DNA of 32,346 bases from Asaia bogorensis (GTDB lineage: Bacteria > Pseudomonadota > Alphaproteobacteria > Acetobacterales > Acetobacteraceae): contig CAMATI010000026.1 of assembly GCA_945861095.1 (NCBI GenBank), positions 1-32,346 of the forward strand, given 5' to 3'. Below, piece by piece: positions 1 to 8,172 of this stretch; position 1 is the stretch's first letter; every line of letters starts with the position of its first letter. Below the pieces are notes generated by a model. It saw only the letters and a list, made by a program, of their open reading frames with translations. It ran no database searches and was not told the DNA's origin. The translations under genes were made by a program, and so were the position numbers.

Positions 1-279
1 ATCCTACGGACTGAAGGTTCACCTCCGGTTGCTCCCCACGCCACCTCGCGGCAACGCAGTTACCTTCGATTGCTGGGTTGCGACCAACCCAGACGGGGAC
101 TTGCACCCCGCTGACAAAGCGTCCTCACGGACGCACTCATGGCGGGTGCAGACCCGCCATCCACGGCTTTGCTAAGATCGACACTGCAAGTCGTGGATGG
201 CCCGCCTTCGCCGACCATGACGTGGAAAGGTCCGTGCTCGCCACCAGATCGTCCGGTCATTGTCGCGCGTTGCTTCATC
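1..279. other. Left-edge stretch without a recognisable gene
   Basis: No convincing coding region is seen here; the short open frames are rich in Arg, Pro, His and Ser and look spurious. The first ~120 bases have the feel of a repetitive element remnant, but I cannot name it. The stretch lies directly after the stop codon of the minus-strand GMC oxidoreductase gene, so part of it may act as that gene's 3' untranslated region. It contains two nested inverted repeats (139-201, listed separately). Confidence 0.4.
139..201. repeat. Nested inverted repeats downstream of the GMC gene
   Basis: ATGGCGGGT (139-147) and ACCCGCCAT (152-160) form a perfect 9-bp stem around a GCAG tetraloop. Overlapping it, GCCATCCACG (156-165) pairs perfectly with CGTGGATGGC (192-201) across a 26-base loop. 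The two structures are mutually exclusive because they share bases 156-160. They may be a terminator for the minus-strand gene ending at 280 or part of a mobile or REP-type repeat; no T tract follows in either direction. Confidence 0.5.
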
Positions 280-1878
280 TCAATCGAACAAAGTCGCCAG
301 GCGCTGCTTGATGCTGTCGGCAATATACAGCGCCAGCGCCTGGATGTTGGACGTCGGGTTCACCCCGCCGGAGGTCACGAAGATGCTGCCGTCGACGATG
401 AACAGGTTCTTCACGTCATGGCAACGACCCCATTCGTTCACCACGGATCGTTCCGGATCGGTGCCCATGCGGGCGGTACCCAGAAGATGCCAACCGCCGT
501 TCAGGATGGGGCTTTGCACGCCCACATTGATGGCGCCGGCCTCGGCCAGGATCTCCTTCGCGCGGGCGATGCCGTGATCCATCATCCGCAGCGAATTTGC
601 GCTCAGAGTATAGTCGATCTTCGGGGACGGAATGCCATGCGAGTCCTTCAGCACCGGGTCCAGGGTAACGCGGTTGTGTTCCTCGGGCAGGTCCTCGCAG
701 ATCGCCGACATGCCGATGCGCTTGCCGGCCAGCGTGCGGAACACGCGGTGATGATCGGCGCCCCAGGGCAGGCGGCCATCGGCGGCGCTGAAGATCGCCT
801 CGGTCACCGGGCCGATGCCGCGGCCGAACTGATAGCAATAGCCACGCACGAAATCCCGCGCCGGGTCGGTTTCGTAGAACTCCATGCTCCACAGACACAA
901 AGGCGGCGCGCGGTTGCTGTCGAGCGGTTCGTCGACATAGCCGAACACCTGCGCATAAGGATGGAACATCAGGTTCTTGCCCACCAGGCCGCTGGAATTG
1001 GCCAGCCCGTTGGGGAACCGAGACGACGTCGAGTTCAGCAGCAGCCGCGGCGTGCCCACGCCGTTGCACGCCATGATGACGACCTCGGCCGGTTGGAACT
1101 GCTCCTTCCCGTCGCCGTCGTAATAGATCGCACCGGAGGCCATGCCGTGCTCGTTGACGGTGATCTCTCGCACCCGGCAGCGCGTGCGCAACTCCACCCC
1201 GGCGCGGATGGCGTGCGGCCAGTAGGTGATGTCGGTGCTGGCCTTGGCGCCCTGGGTGCAGGCCGGGGTGCAATGGCCGAGATTGATGCAGGGGGCGCGC
1301 CCGTCATACTCCGTGGTGGCGACGGCGGTATCGGATGGCCACCAATGCCAGCCAAGCCGGTTCATCGCATGGGCAAAGCGGGTGCCGGATTTGCCCAGCG
1401 GCAGGGGTGGCATGGGTGGTTGCTTGGCCGGATAGGCCGGGTCGCCAGCCAGGCCGGACACGCCGGTCATGCGGTCGTTCATGGCGAAGAACGGCTCCAG
1501 GGTCGCATAGTCGACCGGCCAGTCGTCGGCGACCCCGTCCAGGGACCGGACTCGGAAATCCGACGGATGCAGGCGCGGATAATGGCCGGTGTACATGATG
1601 GTGCTGCCGCCGACGCCGTTGAAATTCACCACCTTGATCGGCGAATTGTCGTCGTTGATCGGATAATCGGTCGGGCGGGCCCGCCGGTTCGGGCTGGTGG
1701 CGAAGTCGTCATACAGGCGGGCTTCCCAGTCGCGGCCATTGCTGGGGTAGTCCGACTGCTTCATCCAATCGCCCTGTTCCAGGCAGAGAATCCGCATCTT
1801 CGTGTCGGCCAGGCTCCAGGCCGCCGCGGCGCCCGACGCGCCGGAGCCGATGATCAGCACGTCCACCATTTCGTTCAT
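280..1878 (-). CDS. GMC family FAD-dependent oxidoreductase
   Basis: A 532-residue flavoprotein of the glucose-methanol-choline family, probably oxidising an alcohol or sugar hydroxyl. The N-terminus has the FAD dinucleotide-binding motif GSGASGAAAA (about residues 10-20) after a short strand, followed by the acidic residue of LCLEQGDW. The C-terminal domain has the active-site His in GGWHLLGTARMG and the late motif GGVNPTSNIQAL, which is usual in this family and resembles the gluconate 2-dehydrogenase large-subunit branch. The start at 1878 is chosen because AGGAG lies 7 bases upstream and the FAD motif follows at once; the frame stays open upstream but is low-complexity there. No Tat signal and no small-subunit or cytochrome c partner gene are visible beside it, so the electron acceptor is unknown. 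It is transcribed away from the gap at 1879-2958. Confidence 0.9.
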   Translation of the reverse strand: MNEMVDVLIIGSGASGAAAAWSLADTKMRILCLEQGDWMKQSDYPSNGRDWEARLYDDFATSPNRRARPTDYPINDDNSPIKVVNFNGVGGSTIMYTGHYPRLHPSDFRVRSLDGVADDWPVDYATLEPFFAMNDRMTGVSGLAGDPAYPAKQPPMPPLPLGKSGTRFAHAMNRLGWHWWPSDTAVATTEYDGRAPCINLGHCTPACTQGAKASTDITYWPHAIRAGVELRTRCRVREITVNEHGMASGAIYYDGDGKEQFQPAEVVIMACNGVGTPRLLLNSTSSRFPNGLANSSGLVGKNLMFHPYAQVFGYVDEPLDSNRAPPLCLWSMEFYETDPARDFVRGYCYQFGRGIGPVTEAIFSAADGRLPWGADHHRVFRTLAGKRIGMSAICEDLPEEHNRVTLDPVLKDSHGIPSPKIDYTLSANSLRMMDHGIARAKEILAEAGAINVGVQSPILNGGWHLLGTARMGTDPERSVVNEWGRCHDVKNLFIVDGSIFVTSGGVNPTSNIQALALYIADSIKQRLATLFD

Positions 1879-2958
1879 GCGACGCTCCTGGATCCGCTTG
1901 CGATGGGCCGCTCGGGGCCGCTCGCTTGGTTGGGGACCCATATCAGCCGACCGAACCTGTGACCGATCGCGTCCGCTGACCGCCATTGCCGGACCGCATC
2001 CGGCAACCCGCTTGGGGCCGAGGAGGGGCATCGGGCGATGGTTCGGGCCGTCCGGATCATACCGCCGGGAAGCGTCTGGCGTCGATCCCATGGCAGGGCG
2101 CGATACCAACCCGCGCCCAATGTGCTTTGCCTTCCCCACTTTCCAATGGGCACACACCACCGTCCAGGCCGCTCGGCTTGTCGTCCGCGCCATCACGGGT
2201 TGACCGCCGCCCCTTCCCATGTCCGGCCACCCTACCCGGCACCCGTTTCGCGCGTCGCCGTGCGAATTCGGGGCGTCGATCCCCGCCGGGAAGGGCCTGG
2301 ACGAGGTGACGAAAGCGCGGAGCCATGGACATCGACCGGTTTTCCTGCGTTGACGGTTTCCTTTCAGAGCTAGGTCCCCCGCCGCGTTCGCGCCAAGACA
2401 AAACCCGCAAAGCCCCGGTTTTCCGCCGTTTTCGGGGGAAAAGCCGCCCTATCGAGCGGTTATCCGGCGTTAACCGGTATGGTTAACGAATTTGTGTCAT
2501 TTCTGATACGCGCTCCAAGCCCGTTCCGAGGCCCGCCACCGGAGTTGCCGGCTGGCCGCAGCGTCGGGCGACAGGTCGTTGGACGGATGGGATTTTCTCG
2601 GCTTCCTGAGATTCCACTTTAGGTTCGGCGCTGCCGTCACCCATTCCGGTCAGGCGCGAATAGCCGGGGGGTTCGTTGCGATCAGGCGCGGAATACGGGG
2701 GATATTGTTGCCTTTCCTGGCGGTTAACCTTTCCCGGGAAAGCGCGACTTTTTCAAGACCGGTCGCATTTCCCTGACTTTTAGGGCCTGCTGGCCGACCC
2801 GATGGACCGGTTGGGCCTCGCCACGCCAGACGGCCAGGTTCGACGCCACCGCCCCCATCCAACGCCCCATTGCGGTTTGGGCCGCACCCGGCGCCGGTCG
2901 GCGTCTGTTCGCCGAACCGCGGATGTGTGAAGACTGTATCGGCAAAGGGAGGCCCGTC
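1879..2958. other. 1.1 kb gene-free gap between divergent genes
   Basis: This is the largest stretch without a supported gene. It separates the divergent GMC oxidoreductase and LLM monooxygenase genes. The open frames in it are short, overlap on both strands and lack good ribosome sites or recognisable motifs. Locally AT-richer patches with GTTAAC words occur near 2468-2486 and 2723-2728, and a weak 5-bp stem (CCCCG/CGGGG) is at 2413-2437. A perfect 8-bp hairpin is at 1986-2006. The region probably holds two promoters and possibly gene debris or a small RNA, but I cannot assign any of these. Confidence 0.5.
1986..2006. repeat. Perfect 8-bp hairpin upstream of the GMC gene
   Basis: TTGCCGGA (1986-1993) and TCCGGCAA (1999-2006) pair perfectly around the five-base loop CCGCA. 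It lies 108 bases upstream of the GMC start codon on that gene's 5' side. It could be a protein-binding site, a leader hairpin or a REP-related fragment; its TTGCCGGA arm matches part of the arm of the repeat at 12512-12590. Confidence 0.5.
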
Positions 2959-4044
2959 ATGCCAACGCCGCTCGAATTCGGATGGTTCATGCCGACATCA
3001 GGCGATACCACCTGTTACGGCGACAAGGACGCGTTCATCCAACCGTCCGCGGACCTGTTCGACCGCGTGATCCTGGCCGCCGAGGCCGCCGGGTTCGAGT
3101 ATTTCCTGGTCCCCGTCGCCTCCACCTGCTGGGAGGCATGGATCGCCAGCGCCATGGCCGTCGCCAAAACGAAGCGCATCAAGGCTCTGGTCGCCGCTCG
3201 GCCCGGTTATGTCAGCCCGGTGCAACTGGCCAAGATGGGGGCGACCTTCGACCAGTTGTCCGGCGGACGGCTGTCGGTGAACCTGATCGCCGGGCAAAGC
3301 CAGATCGAAACCGAATCCGAAGGCATCACCCTGGCCAAGGAAGATCGTTACGCACTGATGGAAGAAGACGTCTCCATCATGAAAGCGCTCTGGACCGCGC
3401 GCGGCCCGCTGGATTTCAACGGGCGCTTCCACACGCTGAAAGGCGCCCGCATCACGCCGCGGCCGGTGCAGCAGCCCTATCCGCGCTTCTACCTCGGCGG
3501 CGGGTCAGAGGACGCGTGGGAAGTCTCCGCGAAACATTCCGATATCCATCTGTTCTGGGGCGACACGCCGGAGCGTATTGCCACCAACATGGTAACGATC
3601 CGCGGCATGGCGGCGCGTCATGGGCGTGCCGAAACCATCGGCTTCGGTATGCGGTTGCAGATCCTATGCCGCGAAACCGAAGCCGAGGCCTGGGATGCCG
3701 CGCATGAAATGGTGCGCGGTGTGACCGACGCACAGACTCATTACATCCGCACGCATTATGCGTCCTCGGCCGCCAATCGCCGGGTGCAGCAACTGGCGCG
3801 GGAGCATGGGGAACTGATCGGCCCGCATCTGTGGACCGGGGTGACGCGGGTGCGTCCGGGGGCGGGGATCGTCGTGGTAGGCAACCCGGCGCAATGCGCG
3901 GCGACGTTACAGGAATTTATCGATCTGGGATGCGTGTCTTTCTGTCTGTCCGGCTACTTGCATGACGAGGAAGCAACGCGGTTCGCTCGTTGGGTGCGGC
4001 CTTTGCTGGCGGAACGCAACAGCGGGCGGATGCTGGCAGCCTAG
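2959..4044 (+). CDS. SsuD-like LLM-class flavin-dependent monooxygenase
   Basis: A 361-residue member of the bacterial luciferase-like (LLM) family, closest by eye to FMNH2-dependent alkanesulfonate monooxygenase SsuD (about 380 residues in E. coli). Shared landmarks are the N-terminal FGWFMPTSGD, Cys57 in ASTCWEAW, the core DFNGRFH, QQPYPRFYLGG, Arg232 in FGMRLQILCRET, an Arg in RVRPGAG and a Tyr in SGYLHDEE. Two active-site histidines of E. coli SsuD appear changed: H11 to Ser14 and H228 to Gln234. The substrate may therefore not be an alkanesulfonate. The start at 2959 has AGGGAGG at 2946-2952, 6 bases upstream; an in-frame ATG at 2923 lacks such a site. No SsuE flavin reductase or sulfonate ABC transporter is adjacent. 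Confidence 0.88.
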   Translation: MPTPLEFGWFMPTSGDTTCYGDKDAFIQPSADLFDRVILAAEAAGFEYFLVPVASTCWEAWIASAMAVAKTKRIKALVAARPGYVSPVQLAKMGATFDQLSGGRLSVNLIAGQSQIETESEGITLAKEDRYALMEEDVSIMKALWTARGPLDFNGRFHTLKGARITPRPVQQPYPRFYLGGGSEDAWEVSAKHSDIHLFWGDTPERIATNMVTIRGMAARHGRAETIGFGMRLQILCRETEAEAWDAAHEMVRGVTDAQTHYIRTHYASSAANRRVQQLAREHGELIGPHLWTGVTRVRPGAGIVVVGNPAQCAATLQEFIDLGCVSFCLSGYLHDEEATRFARWVRPLLAERNSGRMLAA

Positions 4045-4102
4045 CGGTCCGATCGTGACCGATAGCGCCTGCCAGCCCCGCGACGCGGACCACAACCCCC
4101 GC

Positions 4103-4129
4103 TCCCGGACCCTGAGTCTCTGTCCGGGA
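4103..4129 (+). terminator. Hairpin terminator candidate after the LLM gene
   Basis: TCCCGGAC (4103-4110) and GTCCGGGA (4122-4129) form a perfect 8-bp stem with an 11-base loop, 58 bases after the monooxygenase stop codon. There is no strong T run, only an ATT, so termination efficiency is uncertain. Confidence 0.5.
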
Positions 4130-4271
4130 ATTGGGGCACGGATCGAAGACTTTGCGCGGACGGCAAGTCGTGCCAACGATAGAGTCCGCCCAACCGGTGT
4201 CACGCGCGGTCGGGTCAGGCTTGATCGGGCGCGGCGGGCATGGTTCGGTTGTCCGGCCTGGAGGTAACGTC

Positions 4272-4847
4272 ATGCCCGCGAATCAACCCCAGATCTATAG
4301 TGCCGTGGCCCGCCATTTCCACTGGTGGACGTTCGCGCTTGTCGCGGTTCAGTTTGCCCTCGGCTTCTTCATGCTGGTTCGCGCGTCATGGCTGGAGATT
4401 TGGGATTTCACAACCAACACCGCGTATAGCGCCCATAAGTTGCTTGGCGTCATTGTCTTGCTCGTCGTCGTTGCGCGCCTGTTCTACAGGGTCCGCCGCG
4501 GCGCGCCCGCGGACGAACCCAGCCTGGAGCCGTGGCAGAAGCGTGTCAGCCACCTGACGCACTGGGGCATCTACGCATTGTTGATCATTGTCGCGCTGCT
4601 TGGCTGGTTTGGCGTTCAACTTTATCCGGCACTGGACGTATTTGGCCTGTTCTCGCTGCCCGCCGTCGTCCGGCCCGACAACGCCGCGAGCGCTTGGGTG
4701 CTGTGGCTGCACATGATTACGGCGTTTGGGCTGGCGTTCCTGCTGGTCATGCATACGGCGGCGGCGCTGTATCACCACTTCATCCGCCGTGATGGGGTGC
4801 TGTTGCGGATGCTTCCGTGGCTTGGTGCGAACCGGCCGAAGCATTGA
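4272..4847 (+). CDS. Cytochrome b561 family membrane protein
   Basis: A 191-residue integral membrane di-heme b-type cytochrome that would move electrons between the quinone pool and a periplasmic or membrane partner. The sequence shows four hydrophobic helices, roughly at residues 18-37, 53-72, 94-115 and 143-167. Candidate heme-ligating histidines sit at H17 in RHFHWW, H55 in SAHKLLG, H147 in WLHM and H161 in VMHTAAA; the last pair is 14 residues apart as usual in this family. The start at 4272 is set by GGAGG at 4260-4264 with a 7-base spacer; the frame is open upstream but has no such site. It is convergent with the methyltransferase gene, only 14 bases away. Its physiological partner cannot be told from context. 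Confidence 0.9.
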   Translation: MPANQPQIYSAVARHFHWWTFALVAVQFALGFFMLVRASWLEIWDFTTNTAYSAHKLLGVIVLLVVVARLFYRVRRGAPADEPSLEPWQKRVSHLTHWGIYALLIIVALLGWFGVQLYPALDVFGLFSLPAVVRPDNAASAWVLWLHMITAFGLAFLLVMHTAAALYHHFIRRDGVLLRMLPWLGANRPKH

Positions 4848-4858
4848 CCCATAGCACC

Positions 4859-4882
4859 GCGTTACCACCCGGCCGGTAACGC
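4859..4882. terminator. Bidirectional terminator overlapping a stop codon
   Basis: GCGTTACC (4859-4866) and GGTAACGC (4875-4882) form a perfect 8-bp stem around an 8-base loop between two convergent genes. The stop codon of the minus-strand methyltransferase (4862-4864) lies inside the stem, so the last codons of that gene encode half of the hairpin. There is no U tract on either side. Confidence 0.55.
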
Positions 4883-5701
4883 CAGAAGGTCCTGGTGCCC
4901 GACCCGCACCCCGGACCGAGCGAACCCCCGCCATGCCACGATCTCGGCCGCGGGGATCTGTTCGGTTTCGGCGACGGCGGCAACCACGCCGTCGGCCAGT
5001 TGATCCATCAATTCAGTGTCGGCCGGGCCAAGCTGCCAGGGGCTGTCTCCGATTTCCGTGCGGTAGCCGGCGGCATCGAAGGCCTGGCGCAGCAGGGCCG
5101 ATGCGCCAGGTCCGGCGGACGGCCCAAACCCCTTGTCGGCTTTCTGATGCTCGTTGAAGGCGCGCCACATCCGCGCATCGAGCGGACAGGCCGGTAACCA
5201 CTGCTGGGCGCCATCATAGGTCAGGACCGTGTAGAAGGCCGCGTTGCGACGCACGACGGCCGCGACCACTTTGTCTATGAAGGCGGGGGACACCAGGTCG
5301 AAAAAGGCGGATGCCATCACCAGATTGGCGTCCTCCGCCATCGATCCGCCAGGGTCCGCGGCAATGTCGCAGCGGCAAAGCCGGACCCTGATGACCTTGC
5401 CGTCCTTGACCAGGCGCAACCCGTCCGGGATCTGTTCCGCCTCGGTCGCCCACGCTGCGATTGTATGCCGAGCGGCGTCCAGCAGAGCCATGTCGTTGTC
5501 CAGCAAGGTCCAGTCTTGCTCCGTGCCCAGCAGGGGCGCGGTCGCGCGCAGATTGGCCCCGGTGCCACATCCGATATCGACCACCCGGACGCCGCGAACA
5601 CCCGTGAACGCCGCCCGCAGAGCCGTTGCCAGGGTCGCGTTGCGGGAACGCCGGTCGACCGATTCCCGCAGCCCCAGCCATCCGACGGAAAAGTCACCCA
5701 T
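4862..5701 (-). CDS. Class I SAM-dependent methyltransferase
   Basis: A 279-residue Rossmann-fold protein. Motif I, VVDIGCGTGAN, is at residues 40-50 and binds S-adenosylmethionine. An acidic ribose-contacting segment follows in LLDNDMALLDAA, and LVMASAFFDLVS about 65 residues later matches the motif IV region. The substrate is not evident, and no signal peptide or membrane segment is seen. The start at 5701 is the first Met of the frame and gives a normal N-terminal length before motif I, although no strong ribosome site precedes it. The gene is divergent from the membrane protein to its right and convergent with cytochrome b561 to its left. A role in small-molecule or lipid methylation is possible but is inference. 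Confidence 0.85.
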   Translation of the reverse strand: MGDFSVGWLGLRESVDRRSRNATLATALRAAFTGVRGVRVVDIGCGTGANLRATAPLLGTEQDWTLLDNDMALLDAARHTIAAWATEAEQIPDGLRLVKDGKVIRVRLCRCDIAADPGGSMAEDANLVMASAFFDLVSPAFIDKVVAAVVRRNAAFYTVLTYDGAQQWLPACPLDARMWRAFNEHQKADKGFGPSAGPGASALLRQAFDAAGYRTEIGDSPWQLGPADTELMDQLADGVVAAVAETEQIPAAEIVAWRGFARSGVRVGHQDLLALPAGW

Positions 5702-5841
5702 GGCGCCAGACTAATCGGACGGCGCGGCTTCCTGTCATGGGGAGTATCCGATTTGCAATGCCAGCTTCATCGACTAACGTACGCGACTGTGAATACGCAA
5801 CACATCCGCCCTCCCCGGAGCCGGCCCATCCGCTCGGCCGG

Positions 5842-7413
5842 GTGACAATCGGTAACCGCAATCCCGACGCGGGGTGCGTCCTGTGGTGGCTGATGCTGGC
5901 TATGGTGGCAACGCTGCTGCTGGCGCCGCTCCTGATCACCGACGTCCCGCCCGTGCTCGACTATCCGAACCATCTCGCTCGTCTGGTCCTGCTGCATGCG
6001 GGGCCGGACGATGCGGTGCTGGGCCCGGTGTTCTCGCCGCACTGGACGATCATCCCGAACCTTGCCATCGACGTGATCGGCACGCCGCTGCTGGGCGTGC
6101 TGCCGGTCCATGTGGCTGGGCGGACCCTGTTGGGCGGCATTCTGTTGCTCAATCTGGCCGGCGCCGTCGCGTTGCATCGCGCTCTGTTCGGACGGCGGTC
6201 GTATTGGCCGCTCGGTTCTGCCCTGGTGGCCTATAACTGCACGTTTCTCCTTGGATTCCTGAACTGGGCGATTGGCAGCGGGCTGGCGATGCTGTGTGCC
6301 GCCGTCTGGCTGACCTGGCGGGAACGGCGGCCGGTCGCAACCATCCTGGCGGCATCGGTGGCGGCGGTGCTGCTGTTCTTCTGTCACCTGATGGGGCTGG
6401 CGTTCTTCCTGGTGCTGATCGGCAGTGCCGAGTTGCACGCCGCGCGGACGAACCGGGGGGTGGCAGGCCGAGCGGCGGGGCTGCTGGCGGTGGGGGCCGG
6501 GCCGGTGATGCTGTCGCTGCTGACGACACTCCGAGACGTGCCGGCCAGCATGCATTGGATGAGCCTGTATGACAAAACCTTGCAGGTTGCCACGCCGTTC
6601 ATCAATTACGACCTCCCGCTCGACCTGTTCAGCGTGACCGTGGTCTATGGCGGCATCATTCTGGGCATCGCGACCGGCCGGCTGGTGGTCGCGCCGCGCG
6701 CCGTCGTGGCGCTGCTTGCGGTGGTGGCGGCCTACCTCGTGCTGCCGTTCGATCTCAAGGGCGCGAGCTTCCTCGATACCAGGTTCGCCATCATGGCGGG
6801 GTGGCTGGTGTTCGCGGTAATCGACCCGGTCGTCCCGCGCCCCATCGCATGGAGGTTGGTTGCCGTTGGCGGGATGGTATTATTTCTGGTGCGAATGGGC
6901 GTGTTGGCGGATGCCTGGACCGATCATCGACGTGATCTTGCGGATCTCCGTTCCGTGATCGCCGATGTCCCGCCAGGCGCGGCGGTCTATGTGACCAACG
7001 TGCCGCGTGACGAGGCGCCGGCGTACTGGGATGCCGGTCCGCGCAGCCGCCGGTTGTCCAACACGCTTCGCATGGATTACCACCAGTCCGCGCTGCTGCT
7101 GATCGAACGAGGAGCGTTCTGGCCGGGACTGTTCGCCAATCCGGCCCAGCAACCCATCCGACTGCGCGCCGATTACGACCGGCTGGCTCTCGCGGCGCGC
7201 CATATGCCTTCACATGCTGGCCTGGTGGCCGAACCCGACACTGCGTTGCCGGCGCTGCTTGGGTTCGATTACGTGCTGATGCTGGAGGCGGGGGCCGACC
7301 CCAATCTGACCGGCTTCCTCCCGCGGTGTCTGTTGCTGGTCGCGCGGACCGACTTCGCCGCTCTGTTCCGCGTTATGCGCGACGCGCCGGCCTGTGCGGG
7401 CGGTCCTTCGTGA
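5842..7413 (+). CDS. Large polytopic membrane protein, function unknown
   Basis: A protein of about 523 residues with roughly ten hydrophobic segments and a soluble C-terminal part of ~150 residues. Just after the first helix is the loop DVPPVLDYPNHLARL, which resembles the first extracytoplasmic loop of GT-C type glycosyltransferases and related membrane proteins of unknown function. The architecture of many helices plus a C-terminal periplasmic domain also fits that class, but no catalytic motif can be confirmed. The start is uncertain: GTG at 5842 is used because the extension from ATG 5758 is polar and Pro-rich, but ATG 5758 or 5737 is possible, and none has a well-placed ribosome site. 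Convergent with the Spy-like gene, with a strong hairpin between them. Confidence 0.72.
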   Translation: MTIGNRNPDAGCVLWWLMLAMVATLLLAPLLITDVPPVLDYPNHLARLVLLHAGPDDAVLGPVFSPHWTIIPNLAIDVIGTPLLGVLPVHVAGRTLLGGILLLNLAGAVALHRALFGRRSYWPLGSALVAYNCTFLLGFLNWAIGSGLAMLCAAVWLTWRERRPVATILAASVAAVLLFFCHLMGLAFFLVLIGSAELHAARTNRGVAGRAAGLLAVGAGPVMLSLLTTLRDVPASMHWMSLYDKTLQVATPFINYDLPLDLFSVTVVYGGIILGIATGRLVVAPRAVVALLAVVAAYLVLPFDLKGASFLDTRFAIMAGWLVFAVIDPVVPRPIAWRLVAVGGMVLFLVRMGVLADAWTDHRRDLADLRSVIADVPPGAAVYVTNVPRDEAPAYWDAGPRSRRLSNTLRMDYHQSALLLIERGAFWPGLFANPAQQPIRLRADYDRLALAARHMPSHAGLVAEPDTALPALLGFDYVLMLEAGADPNLTGFLPRCLLLVARTDFAALFRVMRDAPACAGGPS

Positions 7414-7417
7414 GCCA

Positions 7418-7437
7418 GGGTCAGGCTCGGCAATGAC
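7418..7437. repeat. Half copy of a REP-like element
   Basis: GGGTCAGGCTCGGCAATGAC at 7418-7437 closely matches the right arm of the palindromic repeats at 12512-12590 and 20842-20924 (shared core CTCGGCAATGAC with the second copy). The left arm is absent. It sits just 4 bases beyond a gene's stop codon. Confidence 0.5.
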
Positions 7438-7449
7438 CAGGGGGTGCGG

Positions 7450-7473
7450 GGGACGCCCAATCAAGGGCGTCCC
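7450..7473. terminator. Strong hairpin between convergent genes
   Basis: GGGACGCCC (7450-7458) and GGGCGTCCC (7465-7473) form a perfect 9-bp GC-rich stem with loop AATCAA. It lies between the stop codons of the plus-strand membrane protein and the minus-strand Spy-like gene, so it can serve both as a terminator. No U tract is present. Confidence 0.65.
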
Positions 7474-7481
7474 GTCGCTGT

Positions 7482-8057
7482 TCAGCGCGCAACCGGCGCG
7501 CCGTGCCCCTGCATCCGCATGGCGTGACGCTTCATCATCATGCCTGGCCCGGCGAGACCCGGCAGTTCCATCAGCGCCCGGACCTTCTGCGTGTCGGTCA
7601 GTACCGGCAGCAGCGCATCGGCGGCGGCCTTGACCACACCATGCGCCTGCTCCCGCTGGTCGCGCTGCTTCATCAGGAACGCCAACCGATCCGGGGTCGA
7701 CATCTCCATCAGCGTGTGCCGGTTCATCCCCTGTCGGCTCGCCCGCATCTGGGTTGCCGTGTCCTGCACGACTTTCGCGTAGGCGTCCCACGCCCCTGCC
7801 TGCGCATCGGTGATGCCGATATCGGCCCGCAAGGCTTTAAGGTGCTCCGCCGGGTCCCCCATCCCGTGACCATGCATGGGCCCATGCATCGCCCCATGCA
7901 TCGGCCCATGCATCTGGCGACCCATCGGTGCCATCGCGCCAGGGGTGGCGGGTTGCCCTGCCGCCGGCCCGGCCGGTTGTGCACTGGCGGTCAGTACCGT
8001 GCCACCGAGCATGGCGCCGATGGTGGCGATCGCGAGGGCGCTTTTGATCATTCTCAT
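7482..8057 (-). CDS. Secreted Spy/CpxP-like (LTXXQ-type) protein with Met-His repeat
   Basis: A 191-residue protein with an N-terminal signal peptide (residues 1-26, cleavage probably after LTASA). A Pro/Ala linker follows, then a Met-His-rich segment at residues 42-66 in which MHG recurs every four residues. The remainder is helical and resembles the periplasmic Spy/CpxP family: GITDAQAGAWDAYAKVV matches the LT-x-x-Q type element, and LTDTQKVRALMEL is a second copy. These proteins are periplasmic chaperones or stress sensors induced by envelope or metal stress. The Met-His segment looks like a soft-metal binding site (Cu or Ag), which is inference. Start 8057 has AGGAA 8 bases upstream and directly precedes the signal peptide. 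It is divergent from the two-component system and probably its target. Confidence 0.82.
   Translation of the reverse strand: MRMIKSALAIATIGAMLGGTVLTASAQPAGPAAGQPATPGAMAPMGRQMHGPMHGAMHGPMHGHGMGDPAEHLKALRADIGITDAQAGAWDAYAKVVQDTATQMRASRQGMNRHTLMEMSTPDRLAFLMKQRDQREQAHGVVKAAADALLPVLTDTQKVRALMELPGLAGPGMMMKRHAMRMQGHGAPVAR
7860..7913 (-). repeat. Met-His-Gly coding repeat in the Spy-like gene
   Basis: Codons 49-66 of the Spy-like gene encode tandem four-residue units of the form MHG-x, 12 bases per unit. At the DNA level GCCCATGCAT-type words recur, and 7872-7889 is a perfect 18-bp palindrome made from two adjoining units. The repeat is in frame, so unit gain or loss would change the number of candidate metal ligands without breaking the protein. 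Confidence 0.75.
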
Positions 8058-8152
8058 GGCGAAATTCCTGTTTCCTGAGACGGCACCGTCTGGGGCCGAC
8101 ACGCCTCATATGGCGCCTGCCGGTCACCAAGATTTGTCGGATTCGCCCGAAA

Positions 8153-8172
8153 CCTTGACAGAGTGTGTCAGG
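8153..8172. promoter_or_regulatory. Candidate operator/promoter of the two-component locus
   Basis: TGACA (8156-8160) and TGTCA (8166-8170) form an inverted repeat with a 5-base spacer in the 185-base intergenic region between the divergent Spy-like and response regulator genes. TTGACA at 8155-8160 also resembles a -35 box, and TACAAT at 8195-8200 resembles a -10 box, but they are 34 bases apart, so they cannot be one sigma-70 promoter. The most economical reading is a binding site for the response regulator upstream of a TACAAT promoter. Confidence 0.35.

Noticed and set aside
139..1962. 607-codon plus-strand open frame over the GMC gene
   Set aside because: Composition is rich in His, Arg, Gln and Gly with no motifs. 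It is antisense to a well-supported GMC oxidoreductase; long shadow frames are common in high-GC DNA.
2579..2776. 65-codon frame in the 1.1 kb gap
   Set aside because: No ribosome site and no recognisable motif, and another short frame overlaps it on the opposite strand.
7872..7889. 18-bp perfect palindrome as a regulatory site
   Set aside because: It lies inside the Spy-like coding region and follows from two adjoining Met-His-Gly coding units, so coding repetition explains it.
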